Assembly: GCA_934339005.1 (NCBI GenBank)
Contig: CAKRHR010000034.1
Span: 1 to 29,061, forward strand
Length of the DNA: 29,061 nt
Direction: 5' to 3'
Source of the DNA: an uncultured Catenibacillus sp.
GTDB lineage: Bacteria; Bacillota; Clostridia; Lachnospirales; Lachnospiraceae
Below are positions 17,396 to 25,386 of this stretch, piece after piece. A program made the position numbers and the translations under genes. Under the pieces are notes generated by a model that was not told where the DNA came from, made no database searches, and was given only the letters and a program-made list of their open reading frames with translations. Each line of letters opens with the position of its first letter. Within the stretch, counting starts at the first letter, position 1.

Positions 17396-18748
17396 TTATA
17401 TTTTTGTCCAGTTCGATTTAAGCAGGCTTACGAAAAACAGTACTGAACTTAAAAACCATGTAATCGGATAGGCCATCGCTACCATATAGTATTCCGGAAT
17501 GATTTTAACCGCAATTGTCACATATACAATTCGAATCGCACACCAGCAGGTCAGCATCGCAATCATCGGAATGATAGATTTGCCGCAGCCACGCAGCACA
17601 CCTGCTGCACAGTGGGAAAATGCCAGCAGAAAGTAAAATAAACTTGTGATTCTGGCATGTGTCGTACCATAGGCAATCGCCTCCGGCGAATCCACAAAAA
17701 TACGCAGTGCATATTTGCCATACAAAAAGACGATGACACCAATCACTTCTGCCAGTATCATACCGCACAATATGCCAAACAATGCACCTTTTTTCGCTCT
17801 GTCTGTCTTTTTGGCTCCAAGATTCTGGCTGATAAATGTTGGTAATGCCATGGACATACTCATAATCGGCAGGAAAACAAAACCCTCAATCTTGACATAA
17901 GCTCCCTGACCAGACATTGCATAAGCACCAAATGCATTGATATTGGCCTGAATAACAATATTTCCAATACTGATGACAGAGTTTTGAACACCGGATGGCA
18001 GACCCTGACGAATAACTTCTTTCATAATATCTTTGTGAAACTTCAGTTTTCTGAAATCCAGGTGCATATCATCCTTTGCCCTGCACATACGCACAATACA
18101 AAGCACAACGCTGATGCCCTGTGCTGCCACAGTCGCAATCGCTGCCCCTGCAACACCCCAATGAAAAACAGCAACAAACAATAAATCCAGAATAATATTC
18201 ACAACAGATGAAATCACCAGATAATATAATGGATGCAGACTGTCGCCAAGGGAACGCATAATCGCCATGCATATATTATACATAACCACCGTAATCACAC
18301 CTGCAAAATAAATTCTAAAATAAACTAAAGATTGTGGCAGCACACTGTCCGGTGTATTCATCATTCTTAATAACTGCGGAATCAATAAAAGTCCAACAAC
18401 CGTTGCCAGAATTGATGAAATGATACCAAACAGGAAATTGGTATGAATAGCTTTTGATACCTGTTCTTTATCACCTGCACCATAAAATTTTGAAATAATA
18501 ACACCGCCACCGATGGCAATACCATTAAAAAATCCGATAATTAAGAATATCAGATTTCCTGCAGAACTGACTGCCGCAAAGGCATCGTTATCCGCAAAGT
18601 TACCAACAACCCATGCATCTGCCATATTATATAACTGTTGTAAAAGCTGCCCTACAAAAATAGGCACAGCAAAAGAAAGAATCCCTTTGGCAATTGAACC
18701 ATTCATCAGGTCTACCGCAGCGGATGCTTTCCCTCGTTGCTTACTCAT
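17396..18748 (-). CDS. MATE family efflux transporter
   Basis: The 450-residue protein has about twelve hydrophobic helices and the MATE pattern: SFAVPIFVGQLLQQLYNMADAWVVGNF in the first helix pair, AVSSAGNLIFLIIGFFNGIAIGGGV, and the second-half counterpart with FISQNLGAKKTDRAKKG. These antiporters export cationic drugs or metabolites using a sodium or proton gradient. Substrate cannot be predicted. Length is normal. The gene starts 31 bases after the upstream Nudix gene and shares its strand, so HAD-Nudix-MATE may be one operon. Confidence 0.93.
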   Translation of the reverse strand: MSKQRGKASAAVDLMNGSIAKGILSFAVPIFVGQLLQQLYNMADAWVVGNFADNDAFAAVSSAGNLIFLIIGFFNGIAIGGGVIISKFYGAGDKEQVSKAIHTNFLFGIISSILATVVGLLLIPQLLRMMNTPDSVLPQSLVYFRIYFAGVITVVMYNICMAIMRSLGDSLHPLYYLVISSVVNIILDLLFVAVFHWGVAGAAIATVAAQGISVVLCIVRMCRAKDDMHLDFRKLKFHKDIMKEVIRQGLPSGVQNSVISIGNIVIQANINAFGAYAMSGQGAYVKIEGFVFLPIMSMSMALPTFISQNLGAKKTDRAKKGALFGILCGMILAEVIGVIVFLYGKYALRIFVDSPEAIAYGTTHARITSLFYFLLAFSHCAAGVLRGCGKSIIPMIAMLTCWCAIRIVYVTIAVKIIPEYYMVAMAYPITWFLSSVLFFVSLLKSNWTKI

Positions 18749-18779
18749 ATGTACTTACGCCCCCTGATACTTACTGTTT

Positions 18780-19280
18780 TTATTTAAATACTTCCTGAAT
18801 ACTATCGTAGTGCAGGAAAATACCCGCTTTAGCAAATGCCTGAATATCCTCTAATGTGGCTAACATATAGCCATCTGTTTCTTCTTTCTGGATATGCAAA
18901 TCATCTTCTGCAAAATCACCGGTAAATCGATAAACATCCACAAAATAATTATCGCCCTTACCCGGATTTTCTCTATGGTATGTAAACTGATAGCCACCTT
19001 CCCAGTCAGACACATCAAGGCCTGTTTCTTCTCTGACTTCGCGAAGCACAGCTTCTTTGGAAGTTTCACCTGCCATCGCAGCACCACCGGACACTTCCCA
19101 CCAGCCAGGTGCCCACTGCTTTGTCATGACACGTTTTGTAATCAGATATTTACCATCTGTCCGTCTGACAACACCAAGCACTGTCAAATGATATTCATCA
19201 TCTGCCAGACACCAGTCGTTACGCTTCATCGTACGTCCTGTTTTTTGTTTATTTTTATCGTAAATATCCCAAAATTCCAT
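18780..19280 (-). CDS. Nudix hydrolase
   Basis: This 166-residue protein opens with FWDIYDKNKQKTGRTMKR and has the Nudix box GGAAMAGETSKEAVLREVRE followed by ETGL, near residues 65-88. The N-terminal DIYD...TGR...DEYHLTVLGVV pattern is like the Nudix branch related to isopentenyl diphosphate isomerase, but the IDI active-site cysteine motif is not evident, so a role as a nucleotide or sugar-nucleotide pyrophosphatase is more likely. It lies between a HAD phosphatase and a MATE exporter on the same strand. GGAG and GAGG motifs lie upstream of the start. Confidence 0.88.
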   Translation of the reverse strand: MEFWDIYDKNKQKTGRTMKRNDWCLADDEYHLTVLGVVRRTDGKYLITKRVMTKQWAPGWWEVSGGAAMAGETSKEAVLREVREETGLDVSDWEGGYQFTYHRENPGKGDNYFVDVYRFTGDFAEDDLHIQKEETDGYMLATLEDIQAFAKAGIFLHYDSIQEVFK

Positions 19281-19393
19281 TTTTATTCCTCATACTCCTT
19301 CGTATTTGTCTGGATTTTATTTGCAGACAATATTATTGACTTAAATATTTTATGATATATTCGCTTAAATTTCTAATTTTAAACTGATGAAAT

Positions 19394-20032
19394 TTAAATA
19401 TCCAGCAAAGCTTCAGGACTGTCAATAATACGCTTCGCGCCATGCTCATTTAAAAATGCAACATCTCTAAAGCCCCAGGATACAGACAAAATATCCATCT
19501 GTGCATTATTTGCCGTTTCGATATCAACATCAGAATCACCGATATAAAGTGCATTCTTTCTGTCTGTATTTAAGCATCTTAAAACTTCATTCACACTGTC
19601 CGGACATGGCTTTCGCCGGATGCCCTCGCGCTCGCCAACAACAAAGTCAAACACATCTGGGAAATAATCCCTGCACAATTCCTGTACTGCAAAATCTGCC
19701 TTATTCGACACTACCGCTAACTTACATCCACGCTGTTTCAATGTCATCAGCATATCCATAATGCCATCATATGGCTTTGTCCGGTCTGCACAGTGAATCT
19801 TGTAATGCTTTTTGAAATCTTCAAGTACACTGGCTGTTACCTTTGCATCTGTCCCCTGCGGCACAGCACGTTCAATCAACAAACCAATACCATTACCAAC
19901 AAACCTTCTGACTTCATCCACTGTTCTTTCTGGAAAATGATGCATCGCAAGGGCTGCATTCGTACTTGCCGCCAGATCATCTAATGTATTTAAAATCGTT
20001 CCATCAAGGTCAAAAATATAGAGTTGATACAT
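19394..20032 (-). CDS. HAD hydrolase, phosphoglycolate phosphatase-like
   Basis: The 212-residue protein has the HAD motifs in order: IFDLDGTILNT with the nucleophile Asp8 and acid/base Asp10, AVVSNKADF (motif II serine) near residue 108, a lysine in RRKPCPDSV, and YIGDSDVDIETANNA (motif IV acids) near 165. The helical cap between motifs I and II is of the Gph/PgmB class. Phosphoglycolate is the commonest substrate for this branch, but specificity is inferred. The 250 bases upstream (20033-20282) are very AT-rich; only a weak promoter candidate (TTGATT with a 19-base spacer to TAGAAT) was seen there. Confidence 0.88.
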   Translation of the reverse strand: MYQLYIFDLDGTILNTLDDLAASTNAALAMHHFPERTVDEVRRFVGNGIGLLIERAVPQGTDAKVTASVLEDFKKHYKIHCADRTKPYDGIMDMLMTLKQRGCKLAVVSNKADFAVQELCRDYFPDVFDFVVGEREGIRRKPCPDSVNEVLRCLNTDRKNALYIGDSDVDIETANNAQMDILSVSWGFRDVAFLNEHGAKRIIDSPEALLDI

Positions 20033-20282
20033 TTTATCTTCGTCCCTTCTTCTGTCATTTATCTGTTATGTCATGTTTTTTTGAAACTAAAGTTTAAATT
20101 TTTGTAGTTAAATCTTTTATGACTTATTTTCTTAGATCATAGATTAATTCTAATCCTTACCTATACTTAAAAATCAAAAACCATCATATTTATAATTGAT
20201 ATTTGTATCTATGTTTTAACAAATATATTTTATTTTCTTCATTAAGTTTTATACTCAATGCTGCTTTACATTTTTTCATAAA

Positions 20283-20918
20283 TCAATTTTGCTTCAACAA
20301 TATTTCCAATACAAGTTCTTTATGTGGATGATGTGTGTCTGCCTGATAGATAAAAGCATGTCCAATGTCCGCACTTCGGTCTGTAAATGCCGGAAACATA
20401 AATCCGCACTCCGGCAGTCCCGGTTCATAATCTCCATGAATCGGACAAATCGCACAAATCATAAACTTAAAGACTTCCTCCGATTCCCACAAATTTGCCT
20501 TATCCTTGGCTTTCATCGGCACATCATAGGAACCATGAAAGAAATAAATCGCATAAGGATGCATACTCTGATAGTGCTCTCCAAAAAACTCATAGAAAAC
20601 ATCCAGTAACGCATCATTTTTTAATTCACAGCCATTCAGCGCCATCAGACACTGCCACACACTATCTTTTCCCATATCCTTTTTTTCAAAACGGCAAGAT
20701 GTGAGATTTTCATTGGTCGGTGCAAATGGTATCGCCTTGGCAATCGACAGATATGTTTCTTTCTCTTTGGTTGTCAGATTCAGAAAATGTGTATTAAATG
20801 TGCCATCCACAAATCCTTCTTCATCCATATACGCGCCCGCAATCCGTGAAAAACAATGCCGCTTCACCGTCATTCGCCGCGTCAGCTCCAACATATCCTC
20901 TCTGTCAATCGTTATCAT
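20283..20918 (-). CDS. DUF4317-like protein
   Basis: The 211-residue protein appears to belong to the DUF4317 family found in clostridia, judged by the N-terminal RRMTVKRHCFSRIAGAYMDE and the C-terminal GFMFPAFTDRSADIGHAFIY. Four cysteines occur, including a CAICPIHGDYE motif. No signal peptide or membrane segment is visible. Function is unknown. A long leader (20919-21091) holds an extended -10 element (TGATATACT, with TATACT at 21057-21062) without a convincing -35, and two imperfect copies of CTGATTTTATCAAAA on the plus strand. The upstream nitroreductase is on the same strand. Confidence 0.65.
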   Translation of the reverse strand: MITIDREDMLELTRRMTVKRHCFSRIAGAYMDEEGFVDGTFNTHFLNLTTKEKETYLSIAKAIPFAPTNENLTSCRFEKKDMGKDSVWQCLMALNGCELKNDALLDVFYEFFGEHYQSMHPYAIYFFHGSYDVPMKAKDKANLWESEEVFKFMICAICPIHGDYEPGLPECGFMFPAFTDRSADIGHAFIYQADTHHPHKELVLEILLKQN

Positions 20919-21091
20919 CTTTTGGGTTCCTTTCTGCTACAATATCTTTGTGATTATCCTGCTTAAGTTAAATACCGCTGCAAACACTGATTTTATCAAA
21001 AATGCTGATTTTATTCAAAAGTCTGCCTGCCACATACTTTACAAAAACCTTTGTACAGTATATCACATTCTGTCAAATGTTGCTGTATATT

Positions 21092-21664
21092 TTACAGATA
21101 TTTCACCACATCTTCAATCCTGCGTTTTGGTACAATGTAGTTTTTATCTTCATCCAGATAATATTTAATATCACCATCTTTCATATCTGCGATCGTGCTT
21201 GTATGGGTTGGGTATCCGAAGGCAACGACTGTGTGCAGTTTCTGGTCTTCGTTTAGTTCAAACATCTGTGACAGTTTAACTTTATCGCATGCCCCGATAA
21301 TACAGCTTCCAACACCATGATTCCAGGCAGCCAGTGTCATATTACTGATGGCAAGTCCGGCATCTGTATCACAAAAGGCGCTTATTTTTTCATTTTCGAT
21401 GATACCAATAAAAAGCACCGGTGCTTCATCTTCTTTTGGTTGTCCAACTTCTGCAGGAAGATATCCTGCCCATTTTGTCAGTTTGAAAACTTCTTTAACT
21501 TTCTCCGGTGACTGAACCACAACGTATGTTAATGGCTGTTTATTAGCTGCACTTGAAGCATAACGTGCTGCTGTCAAAATATCCTGAAGAATATCCTCAG
21601 AAATTGCTTTCTGATCAAAACGTCTGTAAGTTCTTCTGCCTTTTAACAATGTCATTAAATCCAT
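21092..21664 (-). CDS. Nitroreductase family protein
   Basis: This 190-residue protein fits the FMN-dependent nitroreductase fold. The N-terminal LLKGRRTYRRFDQKAIS is the usual FMN phosphate-binding arginine motif, followed by AARYASSAANKQPLTYVVV, DAGLAISNMTLAAWNHGVGSC and the late VVAFGYPT strand. Family members use NAD(P)H to reduce nitro compounds, quinones or flavins; the physiological substrate is unknown. It follows the DUF1848 gene after 39 bases with a GAGGT ribosome site, so the two are probably cotranscribed. Confidence 0.92.
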   Translation of the reverse strand: MDLMTLLKGRRTYRRFDQKAISEDILQDILTAARYASSAANKQPLTYVVVQSPEKVKEVFKLTKWAGYLPAEVGQPKEDEAPVLFIGIIENEKISAFCDTDAGLAISNMTLAAWNHGVGSCIIGACDKVKLSQMFELNEDQKLHTVVAFGYPTHTSTIADMKDGDIKYYLDEDKNYIVPKRRIEDVVKYL

Positions 21665-21703
21665 CTTATTTACCTCACTTACATTTTTCTCTGAATTTTC
21701 CGT

Positions 21704-22633
21704 TCAAAATTGCAATGTCATCTGACCGTCAATCCATGACGTCTGTTGTGCCTCATGAATTTGTTCACCCGGCAGTCTATAACCAACTAAAAATGAAGAG
21801 TCCGGGTGATGTTGTCTATAATTTAATTCAACGGTTTTCTTATCATAATTGGCATAACAATACCGACACAAATGTGGACATGTATTATAGGCTCCGATAT
21901 CATTTCCCATAAAACAGGCACATTCCTTGCGCAACGGCTGTTTTTTCGGGATGCTTAATGTCGTATGTAATGCCTTTTCATATGTTTCTATCGTCATACA
22001 CCCGTTGCAATCTGCACCATACACCGAAAGCTCATCACCCTCCGCGCACGGCTTAACCTTCATCCCATGAGCTGTTGCAATCTCAATTATATGTTTTCCA
22101 AGATAAAGCCGTTCTGCCTTTAACGCACGCTTTGCCTCTGGGAAATTCCGATACACTTTCTGATACAGGTCTATAAAACTGATGACAACAGTTTTCGTAT
22201 ATCCTTCCAGCGCTGAAGCAATATATTCAAATTGCTGTAAATGATATGCCATTGTATATTTTTCATCGATAAATATCGGATCATACCGCCATCCTATCGC
22301 ATCAATGCCTGCAATTTCTGAAATCCGTTTAAAACTTTCTATAACCGCATCAATTTCCGGAACTCTCGGTTCAATATCTCTGCCATAGGGTGTAATCGTC
22401 ACAAACCAATACATGCCGTATGGTTTTAATATGTCCATATAGCGTAGCATCGGTTCCGGATTTTTTGAGCAAAAACCTATCAAATCCACGACTTCAGGGG
22501 ATAAATTGTACTTTGTCACCTGCAAAGGATTGTACGGATTTCGCACAAGCACGTAACCTGCTTTTATTCTATTTGCAAACCATTCGGAATAAAATGCCGG
22601 AATATCCGTGCGCAGTCCTGTCTGAATAATCAT
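21704..22633 (-). CDS. DUF1848 family protein with C-terminal CxxxCxxC
   Basis: The 309-residue protein matches DUF1848: it starts with the TDIPAFYSEWFANRIKAGYV region, has LVRNPYNPLQVTKYNLSPEV, WFVTITPYGRDIEP and WRYDPIF. Near the C-terminus there is a cysteine cluster CPHLCRYCYANYDKK, whose spacing CxxxCxxC is that of radical SAM iron-sulfur sites, preceded by CACF and CNGC. In canonical radical SAM enzymes this motif is N-terminal, so DUF1848 may be a circularly rearranged or different iron-sulfur protein. The biochemical role is not known. It lies upstream of the nitroreductase on the same strand. Confidence 0.85.
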   Translation of the reverse strand: MIIQTGLRTDIPAFYSEWFANRIKAGYVLVRNPYNPLQVTKYNLSPEVVDLIGFCSKNPEPMLRYMDILKPYGMYWFVTITPYGRDIEPRVPEIDAVIESFKRISEIAGIDAIGWRYDPIFIDEKYTMAYHLQQFEYIASALEGYTKTVVISFIDLYQKVYRNFPEAKRALKAERLYLGKHIIEIATAHGMKVKPCAEGDELSVYGADCNGCMTIETYEKALHTTLSIPKKQPLRKECACFMGNDIGAYNTCPHLCRYCYANYDKKTVELNYRQHHPDSSFLVGYRLPGEQIHEAQQTSWIDGQMTLQF

Positions 22634-22693
22634 TTTACTTCACCGCTTCTTATCTGCAATAACCTACCATCTATCCTATATTAAGAACTTTTT

Positions 22694-22716
22694 AATATCA
22701 TCTTTTTGATGATATT
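22694..22716. repeat. Perfect inverted repeat upstream of the DUF1848 gene
   Basis: AATATCATC and GATGATATT form a perfect 9-bp stem around TTTTT, about 60 bases upstream of the DUF1848 start and 110 bases beyond the pentapeptide gene. No T-run follows on the minus strand, and AT content is high, so it may be an operator or a weak hairpin rather than a terminator. Confidence 0.4.
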
Positions 22717-22829
22717 GAATTTTCTCCTTAATCCAGTCAAATCATATCAGATTCAATCACTCATATCAATATAATCATACACTGTGGTTATATAAACCAG
22801 AAATACACAAACAGAGATATTATATCAAT

Positions 22830-23417
22830 CTATATCTTAATTTGCAAACTTCCAAGTAAATTGACAACTTCAGGGAATGAAAAGCTTGCCCCTTTAAGCT
22901 GGCAGGTCATAATATCCACCTGATAACCAGTAGCATCTCTGAAATCTGCCTTTTGCATATCACATCTGAAAAATTCTGTCCGTTCCAGATGACAGTTCTT
23001 GAATTTGCTTTCATTTAACTGACAGTCTGCAAACATTGAATCTGCAATCTCATTGCCTGTAAATACAAACTTTTTAAAATTCATTTCTGTAAATGTATTA
23101 TATTTCATATAACAGTTCTGAAACTGGCTGATGGGCGCGGCAAACCGTCCTGCAGACATCAATTCATTCCACTGAATGCCGACTAACTTACAGTCTGTAA
23201 ACTGGCAAAACTGAAGTTTGGAATATTTTCCTGTCTTTAAACTGGTAATTTTACATCGGTCAAATACACAATTTAAAAATGATGTCCGCATCAATGCACA
23301 TTCTTCAAACACACAATTGACAAATGTACACTCCTCAAATTTATAATCCTCAAAGATTTCACCATAACAGCGCATACCTTCAAAAACCCGATTCGCATAA
23401 TATCTTTCATCGTCCAT
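22830..23417 (-). CDS. Pentapeptide-repeat protein
   Basis: The 195-residue protein consists largely of five-residue repeats with a central Phe or Leu, such as FEECTFVNCVFEECALMRTS and later LNESKFKNCHLERTEFFRCD, which fold into a right-handed quadrilateral beta-helix. Cysteine is unusually common at one repeat position. The arrangement, with a short non-repeat break around residue 85-95, is like that of Qnr-type proteins that mimic DNA and protect topoisomerases from quinolones, but many such proteins have other or unknown roles. The start has GAGGGG seven bases upstream. The gene lies next to the plus-strand patch at 23.5 kb. Confidence 0.88.
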   Translation of the reverse strand: MDDERYYANRVFEGMRCYGEIFEDYKFEECTFVNCVFEECALMRTSFLNCVFDRCKITSLKTGKYSKLQFCQFTDCKLVGIQWNELMSAGRFAAPISQFQNCYMKYNTFTEMNFKKFVFTGNEIADSMFADCQLNESKFKNCHLERTEFFRCDMQKADFRDATGYQVDIMTCQLKGASFSFPEVVNLLGSLQIKI

Positions 23418-23488
23418 CTTATTCCCCTCGTTTTCTTCCTACATTTATTTTTTGTCATAATTTGTCTTTTCCTGTCAAACAATTATAA

Positions 23489-23517
23489 TTGAGTACATCC
23501 CGTAAATATGTTATAAT
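23489..23517 (+). promoter_or_regulatory. Plus-strand promoter of the GNAT remnant/62-codon gene
   Basis: TTGAGT (23489-23494), a 17-base spacer and a perfect TATAAT (23512-23517) form a strong sigma-A type promoter on the plus strand. The predicted start near 23524 precedes the remnant gene by about 15 bases. It is the only convincing promoter for plus-strand protein genes in the window. Confidence 0.65.
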
Positions 23518-23538
23518 TCATATATATTCATCTTATGA

Positions 23539-23994
23539 TGTAAGTGCCAACGTCTAAAATACAATTGCACTTGCACAAATGAATGGCATATTAACTGGAA
23601 TGAAATACCAAAGAATGTTGAAGTCTATGCACTTGCCCTAAAGGATGATAACACTATTCAAGGCCTTGTTGGCATCAGAAACGACAAAGATTCCCATGCA
23701 GCCTATCTTCACTGGGCATGCACTGCACCACATAATAATAAATTTAAATATGGACATCAAAGATATATTGGTGTTGGCGGTCATCTGTTTGCCATCGCTG
23801 CAGACAAGTCTATCCAATGGGGTTATGAAGGTGCTGTTCATGGCTTTGCTGCCAACGAAGAATTACTTAAACACTACATACAAGTATTCCATGCTCAATA
23901 TCTTGGAATGCTTCATCAATATCCGTTCTTTATTGATGAAGAACAAGCAAAAGCTCTGCTGGAGGTATATCACTATGAATGGAACGAAACCTAG
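23539..23994 (+). pseudogene. GNAT-type acetyltransferase lacking its 5' end
   Basis: An open frame on the plus strand runs from just after a TGA at 23536 to a TAG at 23992-23994. From about 23581 it reads like a GNAT-superfamily protein common in gut clostridia: EWHINWNEIPKNVEVYALAL, then IQGLVGIRND, AAYLHWACTAPHNN, and YIGVGGHLFAIAADKSIQWG, the acetyl-CoA region, followed by GYEGAVHGFAANEELLKHYI. No ATG, GTG or TTG occurs in frame before about 23907, so normal translation cannot start and the first 30-50 residues of the family are missing. The rest of the frame is intact, which suggests recent truncation or unusual initiation. The next gene overlaps its end. Confidence 0.7.
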
Positions 23995-24163
23995 ATTTTT
24001 AAACAATTCAACACTTCATCAAAGTTACTATGAACAACCCAATCCATATGTAAATGCCCCATCCTGCCATGTCAATTTACTTGAATTATCAAGATATGCG
24101 AAAAAGCATGGCAAAGAATTATCTGAGCTTACCCAAAAAGAAATTCAAAGATTTTCCATATAA
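23975..24163 (+). CDS. Small 62-residue protein, unknown function
   Basis: The gene starts at an ATG nine bases after GGAGG and overlaps the 3' end of the GNAT remnant by 20 bases in another frame, an arrangement typical of coupled gene pairs. The product begins MNGTKPRFLNNSTLHQSYYE and ends with a helical stretch LLELSRYAKKHGKELSELTQ followed by KEIQRFSI. It has no signal peptide or membrane segment. No family was recognised. The overlap with an acetyltransferase-like gene resembles toxin-antitoxin or enzyme-partner pairs, but no antitoxin DNA-binding motif is evident. A bidirectional terminator starts one base before its end. Confidence 0.7.
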   Translation: MNGTKPRFLNNSTLHQSYYEQPNPYVNAPSCHVNLLELSRYAKKHGKELSELTQKEIQRFSI

Positions 24164-24191
24164 AGATAGCAGGATAATCCCTGCTATCTTT
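24162..24191. terminator. Bidirectional terminator between the small gene and trmD
   Basis: AAAGATAGCAGG (24162-24173) pairs with CCTGCTATCTTT (24180-24191) as a perfect 12-bp stem around a 6-base loop, with TTTTATT following on the plus strand and TTTATA on the minus strand. It separates the convergent genes and includes part of both stop codons. Confidence 0.85.
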
Positions 24192-25363
24192 TATTCACGC
24201 ACCCTCAACTGATAATGCCCGCATACACCTTCATCGGTTGTAACGTTATCTTTATTGACGATTTTAAACCACTGCCTGAGGATTTTATCCCATATATCTT
24301 CGGTATGCATATACCAGATAAGCTGGCCATCTGTGTAAGTGTATCGGTCCAGTTCAAGCATATCATCTGCTTCAATACTGCCATTTTCTGTCTGAAGCCA
24401 GATATCTGTCTTAATCAGGCTATCCACATCCACATGTCTGACAATCCATTTTAACAGCTTCTTTGCCTGTTTAGGATACATATGGTTCAGGCAGCTTCCA
24501 AGCTCGATATATTTAAACTGACGCTTATCATTTTGATTTTCTATCCATTCAAGCAGTGTATCAATCGTTACCCTTTCACCGTCAAAATTTGCTGTAACCA
24601 TAGCTTCTGCATCTGTCTGCATATACTGCCGCTGACGGATATATGCCAGACGGCGCACATCTTCCGCACTTAATTCGACATCCTGTAAAAGTTCAGGACG
24701 GCGCAGCAATGTACGTTCCAGAGATTTTTCTCTGCGCCAGGACTCTATCTTCGTATGATTGCCTGTCAGTAAAACTTCCGGCACTTTGCGTCCGTGAAAT
24801 TCCGGTGGTCTTGTATACTGGGGATATTCAAGTAGGCCATCCTGGAATGACTCATACTGTGCAGATTCCTCATTATTTAACACATCCGGCACAAGACGTG
24901 CAATCGCATCAATCATCACCATCGCTGCAAGTTCGCCGCCTGTCAGCACATAATCACCAATGGATAAATTATCTGTCACGATTTCTTCAAGCACACGTTC
25001 ATCAATGCCTTCATAATGACCGCACAGAAAAATTAAATCTTCTTCTTTGGATAATTCTTCTGCAATCGCCTGAGAAAATACTCTGCCCTGTGGCGTCATA
25101 TAAATGACTCTCGGCCTCTTTTCGCTGTGAATCCCATCCATAATGGATTTATAACAATCATAAACCGGCTGTGGCTGCATGACCATACCAGCACCGCCAC
25201 CATAAGGATAATCATCCACATGATGGTGCCTGTCTGTCGAAAAATCACGAATATTGACCGCATTTAAATGAATCGTTCCTTTATCCAGAGCTTTTCCTGT
25301 GATGCTTGTATGCACGCCCTGTTCAATCATTTCAGGAAACAATGTCATTACATGAAAATTCAT
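24191..25363 (-). CDS. trmD: tRNA (guanine-37-N1) methyltransferase with C-terminal extension
   Basis: TrmD methylates G37 next to the anticodon using S-adenosylmethionine and prevents +1 frameshifting. Residues 1-240 are a complete enzyme: DYPYGGGAGMVMQ (about 52-63), GHYEGIDER (115-123), LSIGDYVLTGGELAAM in the SAM trefoil knot, GLLEYPQYTRPPEFHG and the C-terminal helical domain. Bacterial TrmD is usually about 240 residues, but this one continues for roughly 140 more. The extension is rich in Trp, Tyr and acidic residues (for example LLKWIVRHVDVDS, TDGQLIWYMHTEDIWDK) and matches no domain I recognise. The reading frame is continuous to a TAA at 24191 with no stop at the domain edge. A GGGGG motif lies nine bases before the start. 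Confidence 0.95.
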   Translation of the reverse strand: MNFHVMTLFPEMIEQGVHTSITGKALDKGTIHLNAVNIRDFSTDRHHHVDDYPYGGGAGMVMQPQPVYDCYKSIMDGIHSEKRPRVIYMTPQGRVFSQAIAEELSKEEDLIFLCGHYEGIDERVLEEIVTDNLSIGDYVLTGGELAAMVMIDAIARLVPDVLNNEESAQYESFQDGLLEYPQYTRPPEFHGRKVPEVLLTGNHTKIESWRREKSLERTLLRRPELLQDVELSAEDVRRLAYIRQRQYMQTDAEAMVTANFDGERVTIDTLLEWIENQNDKRQFKYIELGSCLNHMYPKQAKKLLKWIVRHVDVDSLIKTDIWLQTENGSIEADDMLELDRYTYTDGQLIWYMHTEDIWDKILRQWFKIVNKDNVTTDEGVCGHYQLRVRE

Positions 25364-25386
25364 CGTACTGTGCCCCCTATCCTATT

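Noticed and set aside
20033..20282. Possible small gene or RNA in the AT-rich gap before the HAD gene
   Set aside because: No open frame with a ribosome site, no strong hairpin and no good promoter were seen; it appears to be plain AT-rich leader sequence.
23645..24163. 172-codon plus-strand reading that joins the GNAT region to the small gene
   Set aside because: Its first two thirds are out of frame with the GNAT-like sequence; the better model is a truncated GNAT frame overlapping a 62-codon gene that starts at 23975 behind GGAGG.
23418..24200. Insertion sequence or integron-like element around the plus-strand patch
   Set aside because: No transposase, terminal inverted repeats or target-site duplication could be found at its edges.
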